Positions 17,757 through 27,678 of a stretch of DNA of 64,000 bases are shown piece after piece. The stretch comes from WHSW01 sp963842795 (GTDB taxonomy: Bacteria; Actinomycetota; Thermoleophilia; Solirubrobacterales; 70-9). Under the pieces are notes generated by a model. The model saw only the letters and a program-made list of their open reading frames with translations, made no database searches and was not told the DNA's origin. The stretch is taken from NCBI GenBank assembly GCA_963842795.1, contig CAWJHV010000014.1:1-64000 (forward strand), given 5' to 3'. Positions within the stretch are counted from its first letter, which is position 1. Every line of letters begins with the position of its first letter. A program made the translations under genes and the position numbers.

Positions 17757-18362
17757 ATGGCTTACGAGGTACCGGACCTTCCCTACGACTACGACGCGCT
17801 CGAGCCCCACATCGACGAGGCGACGATGCGAGTCCACCACGACAAGCACCACCAGGCCTACGTCGACAAGGCCAACGCGGCGCTCGAAGGAACCGAGTGG
17901 GCGGACAAGCCGGTCGACGAGGTGCTCCAGAACCTCGACTCCCTGCCCGCCGACAAGCAGGGCCCGGTCCGCAACAACGCCGGCGGTCACTCCAACCACA
18001 GCTTCTTCTGGGTGATCATGAGCCCGGACGGCGGCGGCGAGCCCTCCGGCGCGCTGGCCGACGCGATCAACGACAAGTTCGGCTCCTTCGACTCGTTCAA
18101 GGAGGAGTTCAAGAACGCCGGCGTCGGCCAGTTCGGCTCCGGCTGGGCCTGGCTCGTCCACGACGGCTCCGGGCTCGCGGTCACCAGCACCCCGAACCAG
18201 GACACGCCGGTCTCCGACGGCCAGACGCCGCTGCTCGGCGTCGACGTCTGGGAGCACGCCTACTACCTCAAGTACCAGAACAAGCGCCCCGACTACCTGG
18301 ACGCGTTCTGGAACGTCGTCAACTGGGACGAGGTCGCGCGCCGCTTCGACGAGGCCGGCTGA
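17757..18362 (+). CDS. sodA: Superoxide dismutase, Mn-type
   Basis: A 201-residue Fe/Mn superoxide dismutase that disproportionates superoxide in the cytoplasm. The metal ligands are in HHDKHHQAYVDKAN (first His, residue 27), GGHSNHSFFW, and DVWEHAYYLKYQN (Asp and His). The residues that separate Mn from Fe enzymes, NNAGGH and NQDTPV, are of the Mn type, though cambialism cannot be excluded. The start has AGAGGAG at good spacing, and TAAGTT (17722-17727), overlapping the previous stop, may be its -10. A strong hairpin follows the stop. Confidence 0.97.
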   Translation: MAYEVPDLPYDYDALEPHIDEATMRVHHDKHHQAYVDKANAALEGTEWADKPVDEVLQNLDSLPADKQGPVRNNAGGHSNHSFFWVIMSPDGGGEPSGALADAINDKFGSFDSFKEEFKNAGVGQFGSGWAWLVHDGSGLAVTSTPNQDTPVSDGQTPLLGVDVWEHAYYLKYQNKRPDYLDAFWNVVNWDEVARRFDEAG

Positions 18363-18382
18363 GCCGCTGATATCTTGGTCGT

Positions 18383-18406
18383 GCCCCGGCCTCGTCCGGC
18401 CGGGGC
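18383..18406. terminator. Terminator-like hairpin after sodA
   Basis: GCCCCGGCC and GGCCGGGGC form a perfect 9-bp stem with a 6-base loop 20 bases after the sodA stop. There is no T-tract. It separates sodA from the beta-helix gene starting at 18415. Confidence 0.6.
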
Positions 18407-18414
18407 GCGACAGG

Positions 18415-20797
18415 ATGTCGGTCACTAGGGAGAGATCCAAGCGTCGGAAGGTGGGAGCGGCCGCGCTTGCGAGCCTGCTCGCGGTCGCGCTCCCCGCGCT
18501 GGCCCAGGCCCATCTCGAGCGCCCCTCCTACTGGCCCGACCCGGCTCCGGACAAGTCGGTCAGCCCGCCGGCGGGCGGAGAGGTGCCGAAGACGCGCTCG
18601 CTGAAGTCCGCGGTCACCGGCAAGGGCCCCGGTGAGGTCCGGGTCGTCTGCCAGGGCGCCGGGGCCTCCAAGTCCCTGAAGGCCCTGGGCGATGCGCTGC
18701 GCAAGGCCAAGCACAAGGGCGATCAACCTGCGCCCGAGCCAGCCTCCGCTCCGGTTCTCGAGCGACAAGGCGCGTCGAAACCGCGAGCTCAACGAGGCGC
18801 TGGCCGAGCAGTGCGAGTACCACGCGATCCAGGAGGCCGTCAACGACTCCGGCAACAACGACCGCGTCGTGATCATGCCGGGCCGATACCGCGAGCCGGA
18901 GTCGCGACACTCGCCGGTCAACGACCCGAAGTGCGCCGACCTGACGCAGCAGGACTCGAGGGGGGCGCTCACGCCCAGCTACCGCTACCAGGTCACCTGT
19001 CCCAACGACCAGAACCTCGTCTACGTCCAGGGCCGCAAGGTCCCGAAGGAGCCGGCTCCGAGCCCCCGCTCGCCGACCGCGAGGGGATCCCCGACGAGGG
19101 GCCCTGCGTGCGCTGCAACTTCCAGATCGAGGGCTCGGGGCCGAGCCCCGACGACGTGATCATCGACGGCGGCGGGAAGTACGAGGGCAAGGGCATCGAG
19201 GCGCGGCCCGAGGCGCTCAAGAAGCACGTGATCCTGCGCGTCGACCGCGCCGACGGGTTCGTCGCGCGCAACCTGCTCGTCCGCGGCGCCCTCGAGCACG
19301 GCCTCTACATCGAGGAGGCCGACGGATACCGGCTCGAGCGGGTGAAGTTCTTCTGGGCGGCCGACTACGGCAACCTCACCTTCACCTCCGACCACGGCCT
19401 GTACAAGAACTGCGACGGCTTCGGCTCCGGCGACTCCGTCGTCTACCCGGGCGCGGCGCCGGAGACCGGTTCGCAGGCGACGGACTTCTATCCCGACGCG
19501 CCCCGCTTCAACACCACGGTCAAGAAGTGCGACATGCGCGGCTCGGCGCTCGCCTACTCGGGCTCGATGGGCAACTCGGTCCGGATCACGCGCAACAACG
19601 TCTACGGCAACGGCTCGGGGCTCTCGACCGACACGATCTCCGCCGCCGGGCACCCGGGCTTTCCGGCCGACAGCGTCCAGATCGACCACAACCTGATCTA
19701 CTCGAACAACCTCAACCTGTTCACCGACGACCCGCCGGTCGTGCCGGTCGTCGGGGTCCCGGTGGGGGTCGGGATCCTGTGGCCCGGCCACAACGACGGG
19801 CGCGTGTTCGACAACTGGATCTTCGACAACTGGCGCCGCGGGACGATGCTGCTCTCGATCCCCGACGGATCGTCGGTCAACCCGGCGAGCGAGGGCAACG
19901 TGAACCCGGGGATCTCGTGTCCCACGGCGCCCGACGTGACCACGTCGTGCAACAACCACTACTTCGACAACCACATGGGCCAGGCCCCGCCCGACTTCAC
20001 CAAGCGCGCCTGGAACGGGCTGCGCTTCGGCACCCCGCACGGCGACCTCGCCGATCGCTCGCTGCCCAACGGGGTCGACTTCTGGTGGGACGAGTGGTCG
20101 GGCAACACCGGCAACTGCTGGTTCGACAACACCGGCTCCGACGGCACCGCGGCGAGCGTCACCGGCCCGGGCGCCGGCTCGCCGCCGGAGGTGCTGCCGT
20201 CGGACTGCGCGACCTCGAACGGGGGCGGGGACGTCGCGAAGACCGTGGTCCTGCTCGACTGCTCGATGTGGGAGCGCGGCCAGACGGCCGCCGACCGCCC
20301 GACCTGCGACTGGTTCTCGAGCCCGCCCGAGCCGGGCACCGCCGCCGCCCGGCGCGAGAACGCGCGCACCGAGCGTGAGCTCGACGGCCTTCCTGCGCAC
20401 GGCCGAGGCCCAGCGGATGCGCGAGCGCCTGGCCGACTATGCGAGCCCGGGTGCGGCGACGGCCCGCGCGCGAGCCGCCAAGGGCGTGGACATCGACTGG
20501 GTGGGCAGCGACCGCTTCGGAGCGGCGCCGCTCGGCCAGCTGACCACGGGCTCGGTCGCGAGGCTCGCCCAGTGCAGCGACTGGCTCGCCGGCGACCGGG
20601 CGCGCCGGATGGCGACGGTCTACGACGTGCGCTCGCAGATCAACCTCGCCGACGGAACCGTCGAGATCCCGGCGCTCACCGACGACGAGGCCTACGAGCT
20701 CTTCCAGAACGCCTGCTCTCACGACTTCGCGCGCGGCTTCCGGCTCTACAAGATCTACGCCCGCGCGACCGGTTACGCCTACCTCGCCCGCCCGTAG
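18415..20797 (+). pseudogene. Secreted parallel beta-helix protein with a frame broken three times
   Basis: The protein starts in one frame with a signal peptide (RRKVGAAALASLLAVALPALAQA), shifts to the +1 frame near 18720 (INLRPSQPPLRFSSDKARR ... AIQEAVNDSGNNDRVVIMPG), returns near 19055 (LADREGIPDEGPCVRCNF), and shifts to +1 again near 20370 (FLRTAEAQRMRERLADY to the end at 20797). The middle is a clear right-handed parallel beta-helix (IIDGGGKYEGKGI, LVRGALEHGLYIEEADG, ITRNNVYGNGSG, IDHNLIYSNN). The first frame never meets a stop until 20889, so the breaks are masked by GC content. Codon use and sense switch at each point. It could be a decaying gene or base-call errors; alternatively the last part is a separate gene from GTG 20375. 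Confidence 0.75.
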
Positions 20798-20967
20798 ACA
20801 GCGCTCGCGCGGGCCGGTTCCCCGGCTCCGGTAAACGGCCCGATCATCCTCCCGAAGGCGCCTCACGGGCCCCTGCGGGCGGTTTGTGAGCCGACGCTTA
20901 ACTTTAACTCAACGAAGAATCGGGCAATAGCGCATCGACATGCCGTTCCCGGAGCGTCGGTTGTGCT

Positions 20968-20997
20968 TTGACACCCTGCGGCACCGGCCGGTACAAA
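20968..20997 (+). promoter_or_regulatory. Promoter of the mce operon
   Basis: TTGACA (20968-20973) and TACAAA (20992-20997) are separated by 18 bases, about 80 bases before the first mce start. The spacer ends in the palindrome ACCGGCCGGT, which overlaps the -10 and could be an operator. It lies in the 279-base gap 20798-21076, whose left part carries an A/T-rich stretch (TTAACTTTAACTCAACGAAG) and no gene that I can see. Confidence 0.65.
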
Positions 20998-21076
20998 GGC
21001 CGTAGGGCCGGGGATTCGCCCGGAGGGTTTTGGGGGTTAGGGACTTTGGAGAGCCGGAGCACGTGAGAGCACGCTC

Positions 21077-22534
21077 GTGATCGGCCGCATCGCGGCCCTC
21101 GTCGCGCTGGTTGTCGCGGTGGTGGTCGTCGTCGTCCTGCTCACCAGCGGGGGCGAGGAGTACGAGGTCACGGCCGAGTTCGAGAACGCCGGCCAGCTGG
21201 TCAAGGGCAACGAGGTCGTGGTCGGGGGGGCGAACGCCGGATCGGTGAAGGAGATCGAGCTCGGCCCGCAGGGCCAGGCACTGGTCACCTTCAGCGTCGA
21301 CGACGACTACGCCCCGCTGGCCCGGGGCACGGTCGCCACCGTGCGCTCGCCCTCGCTCTCCCAGATCGCCGGCCGCCAGGTCCAGCTCACCCTGCCCGCC
21401 GACAACACCGAGGGCTCAGAGATCCCCGACGGCGGCAGCCTGAGCGAGGCCGAGACGGTGTCGGCGGTCGACCTCGACCAGCTCTTCAACACGCTCTCAC
21501 CGAAGACGATCAAGGACTTCAAGCACGTGATCCAGGGCCTCGAGCTCTCCTACGAGGGCGTCGGCCCGCAGGCAAACCGCGGCCTCAAGTACCTGAACCC
21601 GTTCCTGTCGACGTCGCGGCGGGTCTTCGGCGAGCTCAACTCCGACCAGCGCGCCTTCGAGAACCTGATCGTCGACTCCTCCCAGCTCTCCGGGGCCCTG
21701 GCCGAGCGCGCGCCCGACATCTCGGCCCTGGTCGGAAACCTCAACGCGATGATGAACGCCATCGGCGAGCGCAAGGAGCGCCTGGCCCAGACGATCGCCC
21801 TGCTGCCGGACTTCCTGCGCCGCGCCAACACCACCTTCGTCAACCTGCGCGCCGCCCTCGACGACCTCGACCCGCTGGTCAGCGCCTCCAAGCCCGCCGC
21901 GCGCGAGCTGCGCCCGTTCCTGGCGGTCCTGCGCCAGGCGGCCGCCGACGCCGTGCCCACCGTCCGCGACCTCGACGCGATCGTCGCCCGCCAGGGGCCC
22001 GACAACGACCTCGTCGAGCTCACCCGCCTGCAGCCCACCCTGGAGAGGGCGGGGGTGGGTAGCGGGAGCCCCGACTGCGGCCCCGGGCCCGAAAACGCCG
22101 ACGACCTCGAGGTCGCCGCCGACGGCGACTACTCCCAGGGCGCGTTCGGCGAGTCGGTCTGCGCGCTGGCCAACGGCAACCCGACGCTCTCCTTCTTCCG
22201 CGCCTACACCCCCGAGCTCGTCGGCTGGTTCGACGACTTCGGGCACTCGGGCGCGGTCGACGCCGCGAGCGGGCTCGGTCGCGTCGCCACCACCTTCAAC
22301 GCCTTCAGCGTCTCCGGCCCCGCCGGCACCCCCGACTTCACGGACCCGCTGTCCGCCGGCGAGCTCGCCGCCGCCCTCACGACCGGCCAGACCCGCCGCT
22401 GCCCGGGTGGCAACGAGCGCCCCGTCAACGACATCGACCCCTCCGACGACTCGGTTCCGTTCACCGACGGCGGCGCGCTCACCGACGGCGTCGCGGGCGA
22501 CTGCGATCCGAGTCAGGTGCTGCCGGGCCCGTGA
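21077..22534 (+). CDS. Mce-family protein (MlaD domain), first of six
   Basis: A 485-residue cell-envelope lipid-transport component. One N-terminal helix (IAALVALVVAVVVVVVLLT) anchors it, followed by an MlaD/MCE domain, residues ~30-110 (YEVTAEFENAGQLVKGNEVVVGGANAGSV), then a long helical Mce region and a C-terminal part with paired Cys. Mce proteins form hexameric tubes or rings that carry lipids between membrane and envelope. The GTG start is inferred from the anchor position; the ribosome site is weak. Gene 2 starts within its stop (GTGA), indicating translational coupling. Confidence 0.9.
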   Translation: MIGRIAALVALVVAVVVVVVLLTSGGEEYEVTAEFENAGQLVKGNEVVVGGANAGSVKEIELGPQGQALVTFSVDDDYAPLARGTVATVRSPSLSQIAGRQVQLTLPADNTEGSEIPDGGSLSEAETVSAVDLDQLFNTLSPKTIKDFKHVIQGLELSYEGVGPQANRGLKYLNPFLSTSRRVFGELNSDQRAFENLIVDSSQLSGALAERAPDISALVGNLNAMMNAIGERKERLAQTIALLPDFLRRANTTFVNLRAALDDLDPLVSASKPAARELRPFLAVLRQAAADAVPTVRDLDAIVARQGPDNDLVELTRLQPTLERAGVGSGSPDCGPGPENADDLEVAADGDYSQGAFGESVCALANGNPTLSFFRAYTPELVGWFDDFGHSGAVDAASGLGRVATTFNAFSVSGPAGTPDFTDPLSAGELAAALTTGQTRRCPGGNERPVNDIDPSDDSVPFTDGGALTDGVAGDCDPSQVLPGP

Positions 22535-24324
22535 GGCGGATCGCACTCATCCTCGCGCTCATCGCCGCCCCGGTCGCCGGCCTCGCGGCGACGGCCGGCG
22601 CCGACGACTCGCACACCTACGAGATCGAGATGTACAACGCCTTCGGGATCGTGCCCGGGTCGGACGTCCGGATCGCGGGCGTCAACGCCGGCCAGGTGAC
22701 CGATCTCGACATCAACGCGGCGAAGCGGGCGATCGTCACGGTCGAGCTCACGGGTGAGCTCGGCACCCTGGGCGAGGACACCCGCTGCTCGTCGGAGCCG
22801 CAATCGCTGATCGCCGAGTACTTCATCTCCTGCGAGCCCGCGGGTCCGCCGATCACCGAGGACGACGACACCGACGATCCGGACGCGGACATCCCCGCCA
22901 GCCACGTCGAGCAGACGGTGCAGACGGACCTCGTCCAGAACACCCTGCGCGAGCCGTTCCGCCAGCGCCTGGGACTGATCATCAACGAGTTCGGGACCGC
23001 GCTCGCGGGCAATCCCGACAGCCTCAACGAGGCGATCCGGCTCGGCAGCCCGGCCCTCACCCAGCTGCGCAAGGTGACCCAGATCCTCGCGAGCCAGAAC
23101 CGGATCATCCGGGACCTCAACGCCAACTCCGACCAGGTGATCGGCCGGCTCGCCGATCGCCGCGAGGACGTGGTCCGCTTCATCCGCGAGGCGCGCGACA
23201 CCGCCGAGGCGTCGACGGCGCGCCGCGAGGACCTCTCGCGCGACTTCGAGATCCTCGACGACTTCCTCGCCGAGCTGCGCCCGACCCTGGCCGAGCTCGA
23301 CAACCTCGCCGTGGAGCAGACGCCGCTGCTCACCGACCTGCGGGCGGCGGCCCCCGGGCTCACCCGCCTGTCGGTGAACCTGCCGCCGTTCAACAGCGCC
23401 ACGGAGGCTTCGTTGCGGAGCCTCGGCGGCGCGTCGCAGGTGGGCGAGAGGGCGCTGCGGCGCGGCGGCGACGAGATCCACCAGCTGGCCCAGGCCGGCG
23501 CCAAGGCGCCGGAGACGGCAGAGATCCTCGCCGACTTCCTGCGCGACATCGACGACCCCCGCCGCGCGGTCGAGATCGACGACCGCGTGACGGCCGACAC
23601 CGGGCGCACGAACCCGCGTCCCGGGACCGAGGACACCAAGGGCTACACCGGGCTCGAGGGCCTGCTCAACTACGCCTACTACCAGGCGGGGGCGGTGAAC
23701 CAGTTCGACCAGATCGGTCACCTCCTCCACTTCAGCCTCTACAACGTCTTCACCGGGCCCTGCGGCGGCTTCGTCAGCGGCCGCAATCCGCAGACGGGCG
23801 AGCCCGGCGTGCCGGCCAACGGTGGCGGAACGACCACCAACATCCTCGAGGCCGAGGACTGCATCTCCTGGCTGGGCCCGAACCAGCCGGGGATCAACGA
23901 GGACCTGGGGCTGCCGCCCTACGACCCGTCGGTGTGCCCGGACGGCACCGCGCCCGCCGCCGCGCGCGAGCTCTGCAACCCCGAGGGCCAGCCAAACGCG
24001 CGCGCGAACGCGGGTGGGCGCTCCCCGCAGGCCGGACGCGGCGGCGGCGAGCAGCAGCAGCAGCCCGAGGACACCGGCGGCGGCGGCTCGGACGGCGCGG
24101 GCGGCCAGGCCCCCGCGCCCTCCGGCGACGACGGACCCACCGGCCCGCAGGGACCGATCCCGAACGACATCCTCGATCAGATCCTCGACCTGCCGCCCGA
24201 GGCCCTCGACCAGCTCCCGGACAACCTCCAGGACCAGCTCGGCGGCGGCGAACAGACCGCCCCTCAGCCCGGCGACGGCGCCGGCGCGGCCACCGACGAC
24301 CTCCTTGACTTCCTCTTCAACTGA
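22531..24324 (+). CDS. Mce-family protein, second of six, with Gln/Gly-rich tail
   Basis: A 597-residue MCE protein. Its N-terminus (RRIALILALIAAPVAGLAA then TAGADDSHTY) looks more like a cleavable signal peptide than the retained anchors of its neighbours. The MCE domain reads YNAFGIVPGSDVRIAGVNAGQVTD, followed by the helical region (LREPFRQRLGLIINEFGTAL). The last ~130 residues are low-complexity, rich in Gly, Gln, Pro and Asp, and end DDLLDFLFN. GTG 22531 overlaps the previous stop by 4 bases. An exported, non-anchored subunit would be a special member of a six-protein assembly. Confidence 0.88.
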   Translation: MRRIALILALIAAPVAGLAATAGADDSHTYEIEMYNAFGIVPGSDVRIAGVNAGQVTDLDINAAKRAIVTVELTGELGTLGEDTRCSSEPQSLIAEYFISCEPAGPPITEDDDTDDPDADIPASHVEQTVQTDLVQNTLREPFRQRLGLIINEFGTALAGNPDSLNEAIRLGSPALTQLRKVTQILASQNRIIRDLNANSDQVIGRLADRREDVVRFIREARDTAEASTARREDLSRDFEILDDFLAELRPTLAELDNLAVEQTPLLTDLRAAAPGLTRLSVNLPPFNSATEASLRSLGGASQVGERALRRGGDEIHQLAQAGAKAPETAEILADFLRDIDDPRRAVEIDDRVTADTGRTNPRPGTEDTKGYTGLEGLLNYAYYQAGAVNQFDQIGHLLHFSLYNVFTGPCGGFVSGRNPQTGEPGVPANGGGTTTNILEAEDCISWLGPNQPGINEDLGLPPYDPSVCPDGTAPAAARELCNPEGQPNARANAGGRSPQAGRGGGEQQQQPEDTGGGGSDGAGGQAPAPSGDDGPTGPQGPIPNDILDQILDLPPEALDQLPDNLQDQLGGGEQTAPQPGDGAGAATDDLLDFLFN

Positions 24325-24352
24325 TGGCGCCGAGCTCGACATCCCGGCCGGT

Positions 24353-24357
24353 GGAGG
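24353..24357 (+). promoter_or_regulatory. Ribosome binding site GGAGG fixing the third mce start
   Basis: GGAGG lies 7 bases before ATG 24365, which opens the membrane anchor. The open frame extends back to 23822 inside the preceding gene, but that part is shadow sequence. Confidence 0.7.
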
Positions 24358-24364
24358 CTTCGCG

Positions 24365-26029
24365 ATGAGGGGCCGCGGCCCGATGGGGACGATCGCCGCC
24401 TCGCCGACGATGGTCGGCGCGGTCACGACCCTGATCGTGATCGTCGCCGTCTTTCTCGCCTACAACGCGAACGCCGGGCTCCCGTTCGTGCCCGTGTACC
24501 GGGTCTCGATCGAGATCCCGGATGCCGCCCGCCTGACACCCAACAACGAGATCCGGATCGGCGGCCACAGGATCGGCGTGGTCGAGTCGATCGACGCGAT
24601 CCAGTCGGAGGAGGCGAACGCCACGGCGCAGGCCGGCGGCACGAACGAGGCCGTGGGCCAGACGTCGGGGGCGGTCGCGAGGCTCAACCTGAAGCTCGAC
24701 AAGGACGCCGAGCCGCTGCCCAAGGACTCCGTGTTCAGGGTCCGCTACCGGTCGACCTTCGGGCTCAAGTACCTGGAGATCATCCGCGGCGAGGGCGAGG
24801 CGGCGCCCGAGGGCTTCGTCTTCGACGGCCTCGACGACGAGACAGACAGCGCGAGCGCCTGCTCGCTCCCCGGGGATCCCCAATTCGCGAGCTCGGCGAG
24901 CGCCCAGAACGGCTGCTTCGAGCCGCAGACCGAGTTCGACGACATCAACAACACCTTCGACACGGCGACGCGGACCAACGCGCGGACCAACCTCGAGGGC
25001 TTCGGCAACGCGTTCGCCGGCCGCGGGACCTCGCTCAACGATGCGATCAACAGCCTCGAGCCGCTCTTCAGCGGCCTGCGCCCGGTGACCAAGGTCCTGC
25101 TCGAGCCCGACACCCGGCTGCGGCGCTTCTTCCCCGAGCTCGGCGACGCCGCCCGGATCCTGGCCCCGGTCGCCGAGCAGCAGGCCGACGTGTTCACCAG
25201 GGGCGCGATCGCCTTCGCGGCGATCTCGTCGGACCCGGAGGCGCTCGGCGACACGATCTCCGAGGGCGTGCCGACGCTCGAGACCGGGATCGAGCTGCTC
25301 CCGCGCGAGCGCCCCTTCCTGCGCGACTTCGCCACCCTCAGCCGCGAGCTGCGCCCAGGGGTCACGGACCTCCGCGCCACCCTGCCGGTGCTCAACGATG
25401 CGATCGTCGTGGGTACGCCGGTGCTGCGGCGCTCGACCGAGATGAGCCACAAGCTCGAGGGAGCGCTGCGCTCGCTCGACCGGCTCGTCACCCAGCCGAC
25501 CACCGGCGTCTCGCTGCAGCGGCTCGAGGAGACCTTCGACGCCGCGAAGCCGCTCGCGAAGTGGGTGGCCCCGGCGCAGACCGTCTGCAACTACTTCAAC
25601 TACTGGTTCACGTACCTGCCGAACGGCCTCTCCGATCGCGACCAGGTCGGCTACGCCTTCCGCCAGATGCTCGCGAACATCCCGGGCTCGTTCATGGCCG
25701 AGGCCTCGAGCGCCGGCTACTCCGGCCTGCAGTCCAACGGCAAGGACCCGACCGGGGTCTTCAAGCCCTTCGAGATCCCGATCCTCAACGCGCACGCATA
25801 CCAGCCGACCGGTCAGCACAACGCCGACTGCCAGGGCGGCCAGTTCGGCTACGCGCTCGGCCAGGGCCTGCTGCCCGGCCAGGGCCCCGACAACCCGGCA
25901 TACGGCGTCCCCGACCTGCCCGGGTCGCGCGGGCCGACGACCCTGTTCACCAACGACGCCGGCCAGCGCGAGCTCCGTGACACCCGGATCCCCTCGCGTC
26001 AGCCCGAGACCTGGGGGCACGGCGGATGA
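24365..26029 (+). CDS. Mce-family protein, third of six
   Basis: A 554-residue MCE protein. A short Arg-rich start is followed by an anchor helix (VGAVTTLIVIVAVFLAYNA), then the MCE domain (YRVSIEIPDAARLTPNNEIR, IGGHRIGVVESIDAI) with a ~30-residue Ala/Glu/Gln-rich insertion before SGAVARLNLKLDKDAEPLPKD. The strand FGLKYLEIIRGEG and the long helical Mce region follow. The C-terminal part contains aromatic NYFNYWFTYLP. The start is set by GGAGG 7 bases upstream. It lies 40 bases after the second gene and overlaps the fourth by 4 bases (ATGA). Confidence 0.9.
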   Translation: MRGRGPMGTIAASPTMVGAVTTLIVIVAVFLAYNANAGLPFVPVYRVSIEIPDAARLTPNNEIRIGGHRIGVVESIDAIQSEEANATAQAGGTNEAVGQTSGAVARLNLKLDKDAEPLPKDSVFRVRYRSTFGLKYLEIIRGEGEAAPEGFVFDGLDDETDSASACSLPGDPQFASSASAQNGCFEPQTEFDDINNTFDTATRTNARTNLEGFGNAFAGRGTSLNDAINSLEPLFSGLRPVTKVLLEPDTRLRRFFPELGDAARILAPVAEQQADVFTRGAIAFAAISSDPEALGDTISEGVPTLETGIELLPRERPFLRDFATLSRELRPGVTDLRATLPVLNDAIVVGTPVLRRSTEMSHKLEGALRSLDRLVTQPTTGVSLQRLEETFDAAKPLAKWVAPAQTVCNYFNYWFTYLPNGLSDRDQVGYAFRQMLANIPGSFMAEASSAGYSGLQSNGKDPTGVFKPFEIPILNAHAYQPTGQHNADCQGGQFGYALGQGLLPGQGPDNPAYGVPDLPGSRGPTTLFTNDAGQRELRDTRIPSRQPETWGHGG

Positions 26030-27678
26030 GGAAGCGCGACTCCCGCCGCCTGCCGAGCTGGCTGATCGGCCTCGTGCTCGTGATCGTGATCGCGATCGCC
26101 TCCTTCCTGGCGTTCACGAAGGAGCTGCCGTGGAGCGACGCCTACGAGATCAAGGCCGTATTCAGCTCGGCGCAGAGCATCCGCCCGAGCTCGCCGGTGC
26201 GGATCGCGGGGGTCAACGTCGGCAAGGTGACGTCGGTCGAGCACCTGACCAGCGCCGAGAACGAGGACGTGCGGGCGCAGACCGGAGACGACCCGGTGGC
26301 GACGGCCGACGACCAGACCCCCGGCGAGCAGGCATCGGTGGTGACGATGGAGCTCAACGAGGACGCGCTGCCCCTGCACGAGGACGCGACCTTCAAGCTG
26401 CGCCCGCGGCTGTTCCTCGAGGGCAACTACTTCGTCGACGTGCAACCGGGCAGCCCGAACGCGCCGCAGACGCCCGAGAACCACACCTTCCCGGTCAACC
26501 AGACCTCGTACTCGGTCCAGCTCGACCAGGTCCTGACCACGCTGCAGGGCGATGTCCGCACCGACCTGCAGATCTTCCTCGACCAACTCGGAAACGCGCT
26601 GGTCAAGGACGGCGGGGCGGAGGGCTTCCGCGAGCTCTACCGGACCTCCGCCCCGGCCGGCAAGTACACGTCCCAGGTCAACCAGGCGGTGCTCGGGACC
26701 GAGCCCGGCGACCTCACGGGCCTGATCCGCGGGCTCGACCGGGTCGTGCGCGCGCTCGGGCGCAACGAGGGCACGCTGCAGAACCTCGTCACCAACTTCC
26801 GCGTCTTCTCCGGCTCGTTCGCGGCCGAGGACGTGGCGCTCGGCCAGGCGATCGAGCAGCTGCCGACCACCCTCGAGGCGGCAAGGCCGGCGTTCACCAA
26901 CCTGAACGCGGCGTTCCCGCCGCTGCGTGCGTTCGCCCGCGAGGCGCTCCCCGGGGTCCGCTCGACGCCGGAAACCCTGCGGGCCGCGACGCCGTTCATC
27001 AACCAGGTCCGGGAGCTGGTCTCCAAGCGCGAGCTTCGCGGGCTGGTCTCCGATCTGCGCCCGACGATCCCCGAGCTCGCCGAGCTCGCCCACCGCACGG
27101 TCCCCTTCCTCGACCAGGCGCGCAGCCTCTCGTCGTGTTTCAACGAGGTCGTGATCCCGTGGTCCAACGACACCGTCAACCCGGTCGCCCCGGCGGGCCA
27201 GTACCCGCATCGTCCCTTCGGCCGCGTCTTCGAGGAGACCGCCTACGGCCTCAGCGGCATCGCCTCCGAGAGCCGCTCGGGTGACGCCAACGGCCAGTAC
27301 ATCCGGGTCCAGGCCGGCGGCGGTCCGAACACGGTGAAGATCCCCGACGCAATCCCGAGTCTCACCGGCGGCGGCCTGCAGGACGCGGTGGCGCTCCTGC
27401 AGTTCCCGATCCTCGGCGCGATGCCGCGGATCGACGACTCGGCGAAGACCCCCTTCAAGCCGAACAAGCCGTGCGAGGAGCAGGAGCAACCCAACCTCGC
27501 GGCGGGGCTCGGCGAGGGCCCGCCGCAGGAGGCGGCCGCGGCGAGCCCACCCGACGCCGCGGCGCTGCTGTCGAAGCTCTCGCCCGAGAAGATCCGCGAG
27601 GGAGCGGAGGCGTTCGGGCTCCCGGTTGACGCGGCGAAGCAGCTCTCCGAGCTCGGGAGCTCGGGAGGCGGCAACTAG
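26026..27678 (+). CDS. Mce-family protein, fourth of six
   Basis: A 550-residue MCE protein with anchor LIGLVLVIVIAIASFLAFT. The MCE domain (YEIKAVFSSAQSIRPSSPVR, IAGVNVGKVTSVEHL) carries a ~35-residue acidic insertion before VTMELNEDALPLHEDA. The C-terminal section is Pro/Ala/Glu-rich and ends SELGSSGGGN. ATG 26026 overlaps the preceding stop, and the fifth gene follows its stop with no gap, so the whole set is probably translated from one message. Confidence 0.9.
   Translation: MRKRDSRRLPSWLIGLVLVIVIAIASFLAFTKELPWSDAYEIKAVFSSAQSIRPSSPVRIAGVNVGKVTSVEHLTSAENEDVRAQTGDDPVATADDQTPGEQASVVTMELNEDALPLHEDATFKLRPRLFLEGNYFVDVQPGSPNAPQTPENHTFPVNQTSYSVQLDQVLTTLQGDVRTDLQIFLDQLGNALVKDGGAEGFRELYRTSAPAGKYTSQVNQAVLGTEPGDLTGLIRGLDRVVRALGRNEGTLQNLVTNFRVFSGSFAAEDVALGQAIEQLPTTLEAARPAFTNLNAAFPPLRAFAREALPGVRSTPETLRAATPFINQVRELVSKRELRGLVSDLRPTIPELAELAHRTVPFLDQARSLSSCFNEVVIPWSNDTVNPVAPAGQYPHRPFGRVFEETAYGLSGIASESRSGDANGQYIRVQAGGGPNTVKIPDAIPSLTGGGLQDAVALLQFPILGAMPRIDDSAKTPFKPNKPCEEQEQPNLAAGLGEGPPQEAAAASPPDAAALLSKLSPEKIREGAEAFGLPVDAAKQLSELGSSGGGN

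Noticed and set aside
18720..19050. First-frame reading of the beta-helix gene (QPAPEPASAPVLERQGASKP and onward)
   Set aside because: The +1 frame here has coding-type third positions and sensible protein; the first frame is Arg/Gln/Pro noise.
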